A DNA stretch of 64,000 nucleotides, taken from contig CM055107.1 of the NCBI GenBank assembly GCA_029204225.1, forward strand, positions 633,942 to 697,941. Direction: 5' to 3'. Below are positions 39,540 through 51,450 of this stretch, piece by piece. The translations under genes were made by a program, and so were the position numbers. The DNA comes from Diphasiastrum complanatum. Its lineage: Eukaryota > Streptophyta > Lycopodiopsida > Lycopodiales > Lycopodiaceae. Each line of letters starts with the position of its first letter. Position 1 is the first letter of the stretch. The notes beneath the pieces were generated by a model. It was not told where the DNA came from and did not search any database. It saw only the letters and a program-made list of their open reading frames with translations.

Positions 39540-40010
39540 TTTGAAGAAACTACACAACACAATTTCAAACACAAAAAATTGAAGTGCTTCTCTCTCACCA
39601 AGAAATACAAAGGAAAATTTCAAATCCGCCAATTCTAGCTCAGCCACACTAAAATGATCACAACTTTCATAATATTGATCCAAATGAAATAAAATTAGTA
39701 CCTCTGAAAAACTAACTTCAATTATATCCATTCATAGCTTCATAGTAAAAAAATTCATCCAAAAGTTCAACAAAACATAGAAACAAACAAATTGCAAAAT
39801 TGTAGCCAACTAAATTGATCATAACTTGGTCAATATAGCTCCAAATTAGAAAAACTCAATACCTCCATATAAAGCTGAAATCAAGGGCTACAAATATAAA
39901 ACAAGAAATAAAATAGTAAATAGTGAATAATGGATAAAAAAAAAAGTGACCCAAATCAAACTGGAAATTGATTGTTCCAAGCCTCATGTAATCCATTTAT
40001 GTATCTCATT
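39540..40010. repeat. Diverged relative of the 3.7-kb element leader
   Basis: TTGAAGTGCTTCTCTC, CATAACTTGGTCA.TATAGCTC and CTCAATACCTCCA occur here in the same order and strand as in 26790-27110 of the 24146-27851 element, with much divergence. It is probably a fragment of a related element. Confidence 0.55.
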
Positions 40011-40508
40011 TTAAAAGAAAGCCTTTGTAAAAAGAGCCTTGTAAATGTTGTAGACACTTCTAGTGTGCAAATATGTTGCATATGAATTGACTAAAAAGCT
40101 CTTGAATGTTGTGAACACTTCATGGTGTGTCCTTACCCAAAAATAATTTCACTAGTCTGTTCCCCTATAGATGAGGCACAAATTGTCTCTTGTATGGCCT
40201 CTTTTATTCTGCTATACATGAGCCTTTTTATGTCTCTTGTACGTTCTCTTTGCTTTCTTTCTAAAAAAGGTACTTGTCAAGTCAATTCTTAAGTATAAGA
40301 GCATGGACCAAAAAAATTGAGGCATGACTCTAGCCCGTTCTCAATAAGCCCAAGTTATCTTTTTGGCATATCTCCAATCGATTTGTGTCCCCTTTTTTAA
40401 TTTATTTTGGAGGTACCTACAAAGTCATTATATAATGTTCATGTGAATTTAAAACTAGGATTTTTGGTGAGCATGTCACAATCCTCTAGTGGATAGCCAG
40501 TGACAATT

Positions 40509-40559
40509 TGCCACATAGCACAAGCACATTATTCCGAAATGTGCATATGCTATGTGGCA
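40509..40559. repeat. 22-bp inverted repeat (20/22) with 7-nt loop
   Basis: The arms 40509-40530 (TGCCACATAGCACAAGCACATT) and 40538-40559 pair with two mismatches; the loop is ATTCCGA. Confidence 0.8.
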
Positions 40560-42486
40560 GCCCGTCCTTGGTTGTCCACATGCACATTTCATCAAAAACA
40601 AAATTGAAAAAAACCATAAAAGAAAAAATTGCAAAAAATGGAAAGACCACAAAAAGGATAACCCCCCCCCCCCCTCCCCCAAACACTTGGCATTATGTAG
40701 GGAAAGGCCCATTGCCCTTGGGTCTACTACCCTAATCAGTAGGGCCCTAGGGCACCCACCACCCAAGGTAGAAGGCCCTCTATAGGGGCTTGCCCACCAC
40801 ATAAAACTAGCACATTTAGAAGAAGATTAGGAGGAAACTTTTTGAACCACAAATTCTCTATAGACAAGTAGATAGGAAATCCAATTCCCAACCTTTGGAG
40901 GTTGGACTAAATCCTCAATTTACATAAAGGTTAAGTTAGTATTAATAGTTCATGGTGAGCTACCATCCGAAAATGCCCCAAGAGTTTTTTATAATGCATC
41001 TCAAACTCCTGGCTAGGAGGAGGACTTGCTTCAATAGTTGCCCAAAATCTTAAAAGGTTATAATTCTTATAATTAATTCCCGATGCTTTTAACTTGTCAA
41101 ATGTAATGGAGGTGAGGGGTAATGAGGACGAGGAATCTGGCAGCTAAGTTTAGGTGTGAATGAGAGTTTAAAATTTGAAAAGATTTAGTTAAAGCTGGTG
41201 GTATATGAAAGAGGGTGGTGCCGTGAAGCATTTGTACAAACTGAATTATGAAAGGGCATGTAAGAAACGCGACAAATATTGTATAATTATACCCAAGTAG
41301 ACACGTTATAGTGCGACAAAATGAACCCACAAAATGTTAGCTGCGATCCTGTTTATAAATATAATTCGCAATTGTGATGGTGATTGGAAGATGTGAGATG
41401 CTAATATATGATTTATTAGTTGTAGCTTGTAATTACTGTTGGTTTTTGATTCAGGAAAGTATAAAAACCACGTTATCATGGCATGGTCTACTATAATTAT
41501 ATCCTGAGCGCAAATCACAGTCACAGAAAGCCTGACGGCTGTTTCACGGGCCTAGGCTACAATGGGAATACGAAAGAACCAGCCAGGCAGCTATAATATA
41601 TTCATACACCATTCAGCCTAATTATATTCATGTCTGTGGTTCAGGAATCAGAATTGAGCTGCAGCAAATAGCCTGAGGCCTAATAGTAGAGCTAGCAATC
41701 CCTCCCACCTCGCCTTTTCCTTATTCTTCGGAACATGTCTGCATTACCTGAGACCAAACTGCATTACCTGGAGACCAAACTGCAAATTCTAAAGGACAGG
41801 CTTATCAACACTCAGAATCTGCCATAAATACGGCATTACATGACAGCACAACATGACAAACTATAACGATGAACGCAACTTTCTCTCTAAAACTGTGGTT
41901 TAAACTTTATCCATTTTGCATTGCAACCGGCATCTCTCGAGACTCGGAGTCTGTCATCCTAACAAAGGTCTAACTTTCAAACTTTGGAGTCTCTATAGCG
42001 TGTACATTTATGGAGCTGGTTCCATCATATGATGTATCATACAAATTATGCTTCACCTAAGATTCGGAATCTATAAAATATAGATGTTTGAATCTATATC
42101 ACGGTAATTTTTTTACAATATAATCAATAGTTATCTCTATAGCTAGTATGGTATTCGCATTGCTGAAGTAGTAATAAGATCTCTTGGTTTGGACTTATAA
42201 CATCTGTTCACAAATCTTTCTTTTACAATTTACAGGTGGACAACAAAACCTGCCACGTCTTTTAGCTTTACGCTATCTCCTATATGTAAAACATCCGTAA
42301 AATCGATTCCTTTCCAACTTTTGAAGCCTTCTACTCCGAACTTGAGGAACTCAAATCATGAGTCGAATCGAAGCCGGTGCATGATCGGCGTGATTTGGCT
42401 TTTCTATTACTGATCAGCACAGCTGTAATACCATATAAAATAAACTTCACAGATAATTGCCTCTCGTCCCTCGCGATAATTACGTA
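40560..42486. other. Intergenic, 3' flank of the RAV gene
   Basis: It contains a C-run (40662-40680, interrupted once) and unremarkable AT-rich sequence. GCATTACCTG.AGACCAAACTGCA is tandemly repeated once at about 41742-41782. No ORF of interest. Confidence 0.45.
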
Positions 42487-44433
42487 CTAACTTCTGTAGT
42501 GTGAGCTCATAGAGTCGTGGAGGTCCTCTTTAGTCCTTTCAACTGCACATACACCGTTTTCTGAAAAGCAAGCTTCCAAAACGTTAGCCTTTCTTTTTCT
42601 TCTCTCAATTCGTCGGTTATATTCCTCTAAATCTTGATCTGGAGCTTCCTGTTCACTCACCTGAGGATTTTCGTCCCCGAGAGCTTCTGTTCCCTGGTTG
42701 CGGCTTACGATCCCCAAGTCATTGGCGTTCATAGTATTCTCATTTATGTGGATACCACCCCTATCTTGAGGCTGTAATATTGGGGTCTGAAACTTATCTC
42801 TTGGTTGATCGTAATCACATTGTAAAGTAGCATTCTCGGGATTTTTTCTATCCATGGTAGCACAATGAAGGTCCACCCCAAAGAGCCGAGTCCCCGAAAC
42901 AGCCTTATTTTCAGAAATAGAGACCAGGTTGTACATGACAGGAGGAAAAATTACTATCTCACCATCATGAGCACTATGAAGCTCGTCATCAATCAGAGGA
43001 TCGTCTGATGTCCTCCCTAGTTTATTTCCAGTATCTTGACATTTACTAACCTTACCCACATTGATTTCAAAGTCTAAGCTGTCTTGCATCTCAGGATATA
43101 CGTTGCGTCCGGATATAAATTTGGCAGATCTAGAAAAGTACTCCGAATAATTGTTCTGGTTTATTGGCGAAATTGCCAAAGTAAGAATGTTATTCCCGGT
43201 GCATGCTGATGAAAATTCTGACCGGCCAGAACCAAAATACGGTTTGCTGGTGGGTAGACTTGCATTTAAAGACGCCAGTTGCTGCCCAGATGATTTTATT
43301 GGACCAGTTTCATCAGAGATATTTGCAGGAATAGCCATTGTTGGTTTATGCCGGTAGTCGATGTGAAGCCGTTCTTGGAGACCTTTGAAAAAGGAAACGC
43401 TGTCTCCCACATCCAGTTTCTTCTCCTTCACAAATCTTGTCCAACCACGGGTTAACACATAACTCTGACTACTGCTCCAATACGAGTATCGAAATCTCCA
43501 GGTTTTGCCATTGCTGTCGTCAAATGAAAGCAGAAGACCCTTTTCTTTAACCGTAATGTCCAATGGAAAACAGCGCTCCGCATGCTGCTTGGGAATTACT
43601 AACCTGTTTAGCTTCCCCACATCACTGGGTGTCAATGCTTTCTCAAACAGGTGCTCGAGTGGCATTGCATCAAGTAAAGAGCGATGACTTGTCTCTGGTT
43701 CATCGAATTTTTGCATGAAAAAGGAAGACGAATCGTAAGGCCGCGAAGCAGCAGTACGAGAAGCGACATTTTCCGTTTTGTTGTTCAGGTCGAGCTCCCC
43801 ATCGTACCTGTGCTTCCGAAGCATATCTATAATTCGCTCTTTTGTCGGAAAACTAAGGAAAGCCTCTTCAAGCTTCGGTTGGTATCTTTCGTCAAAGTTG
43901 ACCATAGGATCATAGCCTCGAATTTTCAAGGCTGTTCTATCATAGGCTGTTGCAGGTGCATCCTTCTCAGCGTTGAATGTCCCGTGCCAGATTCTCCTGT
44001 GTTCTTCGTTAGTCTGATCTTCCCACCTTCCGATTGGTTGAGGTACCTCTCCTCTATGCTGGGAAGTAGATAGCCTTCCCGGCTCTGAGACGAAGACCTC
44101 ATTTCTTCCTTCAGATTTGGCGTCTGAATTAACGTTCTTTCTTGTAGATAACGAGTTCGAGACCATTAATACCGCATCTTTGGACTGAACTTCCTGGTAC
44201 CACAGTTCTTGTTTTTTTCGATCAGAATATAGTCGATGAGGAGATGCACCACCGGCCATATTCTGGTTGTCAGCAGATCTACAATCGCTCTCTGTGGAGC
44301 TTTCCAGATCAGCTTGAGGGTTGAGTTGCAGCCATCCGCTCTGTCGAACCGATGATGCAAGGAAGGTTCTTTTCAAAGACAGATTTTCAAGAGCTACTTC
44401 AGGGCAATTCGCAGAAGTTTCGTCGCTTCCCTT
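42487..44433 (-). CDS. RAV-type AP2/B3 transcription factor (main exon)
   Basis: One open frame, stop at 42489-42487, 648 codons from the acceptor at 44433 or 629 from an in-frame TTG at 44376. Numbering from 44376: residues about 103-162 form an AP2/ERF domain ([42 protein letters not shown]). The RAV linker [20 protein letters not shown] follows at 171-190. A B3 domain lies at 243-346 ([49 protein letters not shown]). RLFGV at 497-501 is the B3 repression motif of RAV and class-B HSF proteins, and RRIERRKRK at 589-597 is a nuclear-localisation candidate. Known RAVs bind CAACA plus CACCTG and mostly repress. It is longer than the usual 330-360 residues, mainly in the C-terminal part. The first in-frame ATG is residue 40 (44259), so either translation starts there or an upstream exon exists; a splice acceptor (TTTTTAATAG) at 44434 supports the latter. 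Confidence 0.9.
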   Translation of the reverse strand, partial: KGSDETSANCPEVALENLSLKRTFLASSVRQSGWLQLNPQADLESSTESDCRSADNQNMAGGASPHRLYSDRKKQELWYQEVQSKDAVLMVSNSLSTRKNVNSDAKSEGRNEVFVSEPGRLSTSQHRGEVPQPIGRWEDQTNEEHRRIWHGTFNAEKDAPATAYDRTALKIRGYDPMVNFDERYQPKLEEAFLSFPTKERIIDMLRKHRYDGELDLNNKTENVASRTAASRPYDSSSFFMQKFDEPETSHRSLLDAMPLEHLFEKALTPSDVGKLNRLVIPKQHAERCFPLDITVKEKGLLLSFDDSNGKTWRFRYSYWSSSQSYVLTRGWTRFVKEKKLDVGDSVSFFKGLQERLHIDYRHKPTMAIPANISDETGPIKSSGQQLASLNASLPTSKPYFGSGRSEFSSACTGNNILTLAISPINQNNYSEYFSRSAKFISGRNVYPEMQDSLDFEINVGKVSKCQDTGNKLGRTSDDPLIDDELHSAHDGEIVIFPPVMYNLVSISENKAVSGTRLFGVDLHCATMDRKNPENATLQCDYDQPRDKFQTPILQPQDRGGIHINENTMNANDLGIVSRNQGTEALGDENPQVSEQEAPDQDLEEYNRRIERRKRKANVLEACFSENGVCAVERTKEDLHDSMSSHYRS

Positions 44434-44707
44434 CTATTAAAAACATCGCAAAACACAGCAATTACATCAACACATATGTAAACTGCAGAAACCAACATGT
44501 CGCTGAAGATATTAAAGATCAAAGATGGTACATTATAGTTGTTGCCTACAAGAAGAGCAAAGAATTTGAGTTGTTGCGTATATGTATTGAGAGGAGCAAG
44601 ATAGCTTCCGAAATTGATTCGATAAATAATAATATATACAAATTGCAAAATTAGATCTCTCAAGGTTATTCAACATAACGTTATGCAGTCAGGTGAACGC
44701 ATCTCAC

Positions 44708-44767
44708 TTGTCCCAGACGCAGGCATGTCGAGTGCACTCCGCACTCGCAATCATCAAGCCTGTACAT
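44708..44767 (-). CDS. Candidate first exon of the RAV gene
   Basis: An ATG at 44767 opens 20 codons (MYRLDDCECGVHSTCLRLGQ) that end at a GTGAGA donor in phase 0. The main exon would join at 44433 in frame ([13 protein letters not shown]) across a 274-bp intron. The match is only of splice sites and phase; the peptide has no known motif. Confidence 0.25.
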
Positions 44768-46549
44768 TTTCCCTGTGTGCTCTGCTGTGCTGTCTGTCAC
44801 ACCCAAAGTCCCAAACTACAAATAAAAACTCCGCACGGCGCGTAAACACCAATACCAAACTTTCTAGATCACGATTCGTCGATTCACTTCGCAAGCCCCT
44901 ACTATAACCAAACTTCATTCTTCGTGAGTACCAAGATGCAATTTCCTGTAGCCTTAAAAGCAAGTGCTTCTGCTCTGCGTATAAGCAGGTTGGCCAGCAG
45001 CAGCAGCACAATGCACACAGTGGTTTCCTCGTAGCTGCACGACTGAAACATCTCAACATCTGCATACAATATACAAAAATAGATCACTGAGCTACACGCA
45101 ACGACGACGCATATGCGTGGCTGGCCTATCTATACATATACATATATGATATGCTAATTCAACACACATTCATGCTAATAGTGTGTCCATGTAATGCTGT
45201 CAGGAGGATAGGCGTGTGTATGGGGGGTGGGTTGCCACTGGCCAGCCAGAGAGGACCCGGAGGAGGCGCACATCTTCCGACAACAACAGAACTGATTTCG
45301 CATATTATTTTACCCGATGTCGTAATACTATTATTGTATTCAATTATAATAACACAGAAAGGATTAAGGATTCCGGAAGGAAGGATCTTCATATTCATAA
45401 ACAATATAAGCTCAAACAAAGAATCCACATTCCAACGCAGAAGGAAGTCATGACCCCAGATGAGCCGAAGCTGCATACCTGCCTTCCTCAGGACTCAGGC
45501 CGGAGACAGTACTCTCTCACCCCATCCATCCATGATCCATGACGCGAGCGGAGGCAGAGGCAGAGCAAGTGCAAGCGCAAGGCAGGCACGGGCAGCTAAG
45601 GGGGGTGGCTCCCTGGACCCCGCGCTGGGGTGGGCTGCATCCTAGTGCCCAATTCCAATATAAGCAATAGCAGAGTTAGGAGTGTTACTGTAGTTCAGTT
45701 TGATGAATTAATTAGTAGTTATTTTATGAGAAATGCAAGCTCAAGTGCAAGCAAGCCAAGGTTGAAGGAAGGAAGCCTGGAAGGGGATGGATGGTCTACT
45801 ATTTGATGACTTCACTTCACTAGATTTCATGCTGGTACAATAAAACGATGAAGGATTACATGTTAGGTCCACGTACACAGCTTATGTACCCCCCTTTTTT
45901 TTCATTAACCTTTCAAGCCTCAAGGCAATCATATATACCCCAACTTCTAAGGCTCAAGCAACTAAACCTAAGTGTTTTTTTTTTTTTGAGTGTTGGAGGA
46001 GCCTTTTTTGAGTTATCCTCAAAACACACTCATTTTTTGAAGCTTCTTAAATGTTTAAGGACTATTACTCTCAAATGGTTTATTTGATTATAAAAGAATT
46101 CGTTAATAATTTCATGATGTCCCTATATGAGAAAAGATGTCGATTCCATTTTATACTTTGCCAGCTTTCCTAAACATTGCTTTTTGATATTATCAACTGA
46201 CATGATCATAGAGGACTAAGCTTATGGCACTTTCAAACCCCTGCATAAATGGGGATTTGTCCCTTGCCATAAAAGCATGTGTGAAATTATGACTGGCAAA
46301 TCTAGCATTATGCATGAGGGAAACACCCCCTCACTAAGCAGAGAACCAAGAGTTCCCAAGAACATGTGTGATGGAGGTGTAAAGTCTACATCTCATGCCA
46401 ATAAGAGATGAGCCCCCCCAAGGAAGGCAAACTTTATACTAACGAAATGTTGATAATAAAAACTCACATCAAATTCTAACTACCCCTACAATTATTGGGA
46501 ATTAAGCTCACAAATTAGCTCCTTGAATTTATAATTCTATTTTGCTACT
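44768..46549. other. 5' flank of the RAV gene, no gene recognised
   Basis: A short GC-rich, purine-biased patch lies at 45540-45640; the rest is AT-rich. No TATA box could be assigned with confidence on -. Confidence 0.35.
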
Positions 46550-46819
46550 TGCATATTTTGTCGCGCTTTACACGGACTGCAGCACCAACAAAACCACTCA
46601 TTCTACGCAGCAGTTCAAAACCGGAGCAAAGGGTACCCAATCTTGATTTTCATTCTACATTCGAATGTCAAGTATTTGAAGAACATTGGAGACCTGGCCA
46701 TCTTCAACAACTTCAACAAATCATAAGGGAAACTGTAGAGATGAACTTTTCTCCACAGTCTAAAGTCACGTCGGATCTTACCCTCGAACGTATTCTGGTC
46801 ATCATATGTAAACCTGTTG

Positions 46820-47569
46820 GAGTTGAGCGTCAGACATAAACATGTTGGATCTGACTGACATGCGCAACATCGTCGGATGTAAACTTATAAAGTGCCCCCG
46901 ACGCATCACCAAGGCACTGCAAGGAAACCTCCGAGTCAACCCTATGGTGACTATACGAAGACGAGTCATTGCCAAGGCACCGCATGCGAAAAATACTCAC
47001 TAAAGGCAATCGCAAGACGACACTTGCGATCCACATACAGTTACGTCAGCTACCACCAAAGGCAAAGGCTGCGGTCTCACATCGCAAGCTACCGCAAGGA
47101 ACCACCTAAGGCACTGTCAGCTACTGCCAAAGGCAAAGGCTGCGGTCTCGCACTGCAAGCTACCATCAGGAACCACTAAGGCACTGCATGAGTCAGATCT
47201 ACGATCACTCTGCGAAGACCAGTGACCAAGGGAAAACTGCCAATGCACCGCAGGAGTCCACCTTACAGTGACTCTGCGATGACTATCGACCGAAGTAAAC
47301 TGCAAGCTATCACTTGTGGCCAGCACGCGAACAAGTCTAAGTTGAAGCTACCGCCGAGGCATCACAAGAAAACCACATTCCAGCGATTGCGGTCAATATA
47401 CGATTGCCCAAGGACTTGAAGAATATCGACCGCATCAACTTTATAGAAGATGTTATAGTTACCTTATCCACCAGAGGCGGACCAAGAAAACTTTGTACTG
47501 AATCGGCAGAGTGCCGAGGGACCGGCATTACTTCAGGCCGTGGGTCCTATTGGGGGTATTCCCAACACA
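46820..47569. repeat. LTR-like region with internal short repeats
   Basis: Recurring words (AAGGCAC..C, GACTCTGCGA, GCAAGCTA) and one 71-bp tandem duplication. It ends GGTATTCCCAACACA, LTR-like on -, next to the gypsy pol relic. No partner was found. Confidence 0.4.
47045..47185 (+). repeat. 71-bp tandem duplication
   Basis: Units 47045-47115 and 47116-47185 both start GTCAGCTAC and share AAAGGCAAAGGCTGCGGTCT and AGGAACCAC. Confidence 0.85.
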
Positions 47570-47589
47570 TTGTAAATAAATAAAATCGG

Positions 47590-47770
47590 AAAATAGAAAT
47601 AGTTGTGAGGGCATGGCATCCTGCGCGTATAAGCCCATGGCCCAATGAGCACGCAAGTTGAGTTGCAAATAGAATAATAGACTTGGGCCTTTTTGTAATT
47701 AAAATAAAACTTGAGGCCACAATGTCAAGTTTGTAAACTTAGAGAAAAACTTTCTTAATTGATAATTGGT
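47590..47770 (+). repeat. Segment related to the gypsy LTR at the right end
   Basis: GAGGGCATGGCATCCTGCG...GGGCCTTTTTGT aligns with 63125-63300 (GAGGGATTTGGCACCCTACG...AGGCCTTTTTGT) with many transitions. It is probably part of an old LTR of the same family. Confidence 0.5.
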
Positions 47771-48064
47771 AGTTGATTCTTCAGTTCTAGCTAAACTTGT
47801 TTTTATTTTGCCACGTTTTCCTGAGATTGAGGTCTCTGATTTGCAAAATGAAAGACTGATTGGTGCAATTTGATGATCGGCTTCCCTGCTGATTCTTTCG
47901 GAATCTAGATCTCACTTGAATCTTGTTGGATGCTGTCATATCGTATCAGACCTTGCTGGATCTGGGTGGATTTGGCTCGATCTGACTGGATCTCTACTAG
48001 ATCTGGTTGTGATGGCCTTGCAGGTGAACTTTTTGTAACATGCCATCACCATCCTTGATCTGTT

Positions 48065-49170
48065 TCACCGAGGTGGCCAATAGTTGTGCAACCGGCTACT
48101 ATTGATGGGCGTGTCGAATGGCGTCCCATCTAACTGTTTGAGGTTCACGACTCCATGGTTGAGAATCTCCTTTACCTGGAACAGGCCTTCGCCTGTGAAC
48201 TTCAACTTTCCCTTGATCGCCTTGGTTTTGTACATGAGGACCAGATCTCTAGATTGAAGATCTTTCTTGCACAACCGGCGATCATGCCATGCTTTGCGGC
48301 GTTCTTTCTTAGCTGCCAATGCATGTATAGCTAGTAAGCGTGTTTCACATAGTTTATGTAGTGCTTCATGGTGTAATTGTAGAGATTTGGATTCATCAAG
48401 GCGTTGCATTGTGACGACCCTTAATGATAGTACCAAAAATTCTACTAGCATTACAGCATCCTGCTGACCACAAACCAACTGAAATGGCGTCGGATGAGTC
48501 CCTTATAAGCTGTTTTGAATGCCCACAGAGCAGCATGTAACTTGTGTTCCCAATCAGATCTGCTAGCTTCAACTATTTTCGTGATTACGTTACACAAGAT
48601 CTTATTGGATGACTCTGCCTGCCCATTACCACGAGGATAATAAGACGTACTGAATCTATAGGACTTTAATGGTCTCATTGATGAAATGACTTTCGCGATT
48701 GTTGACTATCTCCACCGGGCATCCGAAGTGCACAATGATATTCTCATAAAGAAACTTGGCAGTTGTCCGAGCGTTAGCTGTTCGCACTGCCTTGTCTTTG
48801 ACCCACTTGGTGAGGTAATCTGTGGCCACGATAATATATCGGAGCTTTTTGTGGCAGGATGAATTGGACTAATGTAGTCCAATCTCCACTTCTCAAATGG
48901 TGCTTGAGCTAGAATTGGACGTAACAGATCATAGTTTAGTCTTGTTAGACTTCTAGCTCTTTGTCACACATCGCATTTCTTCAAGTATTCATCCGTGTCT
49001 TTACGAATTGTTGGCCACCAACATCCTATTGTAGGATCTTTCGAACTGTAATGTCGGATGCAAAATGACCACCACCTATGCCTTCATGCGAAATTGAAAT
49101 AATCTGGGTGGCCTCGTGTGGAAGAATACACCTTCAAAGACCATCTGGTCCTCTTCGATACAACTGGCTA
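48065..49170 (-). pseudogene. Ty3/gypsy integrase (decayed)
   Basis: Read on -, in several shifted frames: a zinc-finger end (W.TI.KDTDEYLKKCDV), FEKWRLDYISPIHPATKSS, ATDYLTKWVKDKAVRTANAR, VEIVNNRESHFINETI, FSTSYYPRGNGQAESSNK and a C-terminal part with RKAWHDRRLCKKDLQSRDLV. The third acid (Glu of GNGQAES) is kept. The family's SD.G.HF motif reads NNRESHF, so the second Asp is lost. There is no chromodomain after it, so it belongs to a non-chromovirus (Athila/Tat-like) branch. Confidence 0.8.
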
Positions 49171-49178
49171 ACAATCAG

Positions 49179-50606
49179 CTAATAAGGTCTAGCTTTTAGA
49201 AAAAAAATTTGTTGTTCCGCCTTGGGTAAAGTCTTATCTAGTTGGCCCCGCATTAGATATTCAACTATATCTGCAGCCCATTCTGGTACAGTATCAATGT
49301 AGAACAAGGCCGCGTCAAGTAGCTCATCATCAGGTAGGACTGCAGTCTCCTTTTCCCTGATTCGCGACACATGATCCGCCATGTAATGTTGCTTTCCCTT
49401 GCGAACCACTATCCAAAAATCAAACTCCAACAATAGAAGTAACCAACGAGTGATTCTCCCTGTGTTGCAAGTTTTATTAACAAGATATAGCAAGGGTTGG
49501 TGGTCCGTATGAAAGGCAAAATGTGTGGCCATCAAATAATGTCGAAACTTCCTAACCGCGTAAATCATTGCAGTGCCTCCCACAAATGATTCACCTCTGA
49601 ATCACTGAGCTGACGACTTGCAAATCGAATTGAAAAATCCATTTTGTGTTCTCCTAGCTGGGTTAAGACATCTCCCACTGCATACTTTGATGCATCCGTA
49701 TGCACATGAAATTATATGGACCAATTGGGTGGACATAATATTGGCGTTGAGACCAATGCATCTTTAAGCTTCTAAAAAGCCTGTAGGGCTCCTCAGTCCA
49801 ATGTGGTTTTGTTGTGAGTTTGTAAATTGGTTGTGCTAACTCTGCAAAATCTAAAATGAAGATCCTGTAATAGTTAGCATGATCCATGAAAATGTAGACT
49901 CCTTGGATCGTTCATGGTGGTGGCAGATCGACAATAATCTTTATCTTCGACAGGTCCGTGGCGATCCAGTGTTTGGATACTATGTGGCCAAGAATTAGGC
50001 CATGTGTCACCAAAATTGACACTCTTTTGGGTTCAAGGATATATGATACTCGTGGCATTTTTTCAGCACCTTCTCTAGGTTGGATAAGTGCTCTGAGTTA
50101 GGTCCATGCATGCACAGATCATTCAAGAAAATCTCCAAAAATTTTTGTAAATACTCTTTGAATGTCATCTACATAACTCGTTGAAAGGTACTTGGGGCAT
50201 TGCAAAGTCCAAATGGCATCACCTTGTAGGCATAGGTCCTCCATTCCGTGGCGAAAGCTGTCTTGTGCTGATCTTGCGGCGCTATTTTTACATGATTGTA
50301 GTCACTGAAGCCATCCAGGAAACTGTAGGCTTCGGCTCCTGCTACTCTGTCTAGAACACTTTCCGTAAATGGTAATGAAAAATGATCTTTCTTGGTGACT
50401 GCATTTAACACTTTTAGGTTCACACAGATCTGCATCTTGCCGTTCTTCTTGGGTACTATGACTATCGGCGATACCCATTCGGTGTGCTCGATTTCATAGA
50501 TGAAATCAGCATCTAGCACTTTTTGCAACCCTTGTTTGATCAGTTCTATATAATTTGGGTTGCAATGATAATAACGACTCACCTTGGGGACTGCTCCATC
50601 CACCAA
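49179..50606 (-). pseudogene. Ty3/gypsy reverse transcriptase and RNase H (decayed)
   Basis: The RT starts at 50606 (VSRYYHCNPNYIELIKQGLQ, WVSPIVIVPKKNGKMQICVN, FLDGFSDYNHVKIAPQDQHK, MPFGLCNAPSTFQRVM). After stops it continues with LEIFLNDLCMHGPNSEHL, where the catalytic DD of the family's FxDD motif is ND. The thumb and connection follow (MDHANYYRIFILDFAELAQP). RNase H at 49583-49179 contains FRHYLMATHFAFHTDHQPLL and KGKQHYMADHVSR. Order and orientation agree with the integrase to its left. Confidence 0.85.
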
Positions 50607-50768
50607 GGGTATGGTATGTTGGACTAGGGATACCCTTCATATCACTGTAATTCCAAGCGAAACAATCCTTGTATTCCACCAATAATGAGTGCAGTCTTTT
50701 GAATTGAGTGGGTGTTAACTATTCTCCCACATGCACAACCTTTTCTTCTTCACCTGGCTTGGCTAGAT

Positions 50769-51248
50769 TCATAGGCTGCATCGTGCAGGTCCTTCAAAGA
50801 CTTGTTCCGCTGGTTCCTGATCAGGTTCACGTTGAGCTTTATCGTCTAAGGTGTAATTCTTGCAGGTCTCAAGCATCTCATGGACTGGTGTTCGACAAGA
50901 TTCCTCCTTCAACATATTGATCTTAGTTTGACTCGTAATTTTTGGGTTTTCAGTTATCTGTGAGAAAGATGACGTTGTGTCTGGGTCCATTCGGAATGAC
51001 TTCAAGGAATCCAACACCTTCTTTTTTTCTTTTCTGCTCGCATAGTTGGGTTCATGCTTGTTGTCCTTCTTCGGTACTGGTGTGACATTTGCTTCGTGAT
51101 TGCGAATATCCGCATCCACCACAGCTATAGCCTGAAGAAACAAAACGTTTCTATCAACAAAGCTTTGATAGCTTTCAGCCCTCGCTCTGACAAAAATGTT
51201 CGCGAACACGAAAGTCAAAAGACACGAAGCGAAAATGTTCACGAACAC
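50769..51248 (-). pseudogene. Gypsy pol region upstream of RT (protease-RT linker)
   Basis: A 159-codon frame upstream of the RT, basic and acidic by turns (SRKEKKKVLDSLKSFRMD, KINMLKEESCRTPVHEMLE). No active-site motif is recognisable. Its position suggests the linker between protease and RT of the same gypsy element. Confidence 0.4.
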
Positions 51249-51450
51249 CCTGACGAGAAGACACGAACGTGAAAGATTCGTGAAAGAGAATTATTTGCGG
51301 TACAATAGGAGAAAGTCAGACGACGCAAAAGTCAAAAGACACGAGACGACATGAAAATCGTCGCGACATCATTTTTCTGCCCTCATACTCCAAAAAGGAC
51401 CAGCAAGATCATGCAAGTACCCAGAATTACAGATATCTGATCTAATAACA
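51249..51450. repeat. Patch of GACACGAA-type words
   Basis: AAAAGACACGA occurs twice (at about 51218 and 51331), with several ACACGAA/GACGA variants from 51190 to 51365. It may be the end of the gypsy element. Confidence 0.4.

Noticed and set aside
40476-40802. 108-codon minus ORF around the C-run
   Set aside because: It spans an inverted repeat and a poly-C tract and resembles no protein. Frames on both strands are equally open.
43151-44073. Plus-strand ORFs opposite the RAV gene
   Set aside because: They are antisense shadows of the AP2/B3 coding frame.
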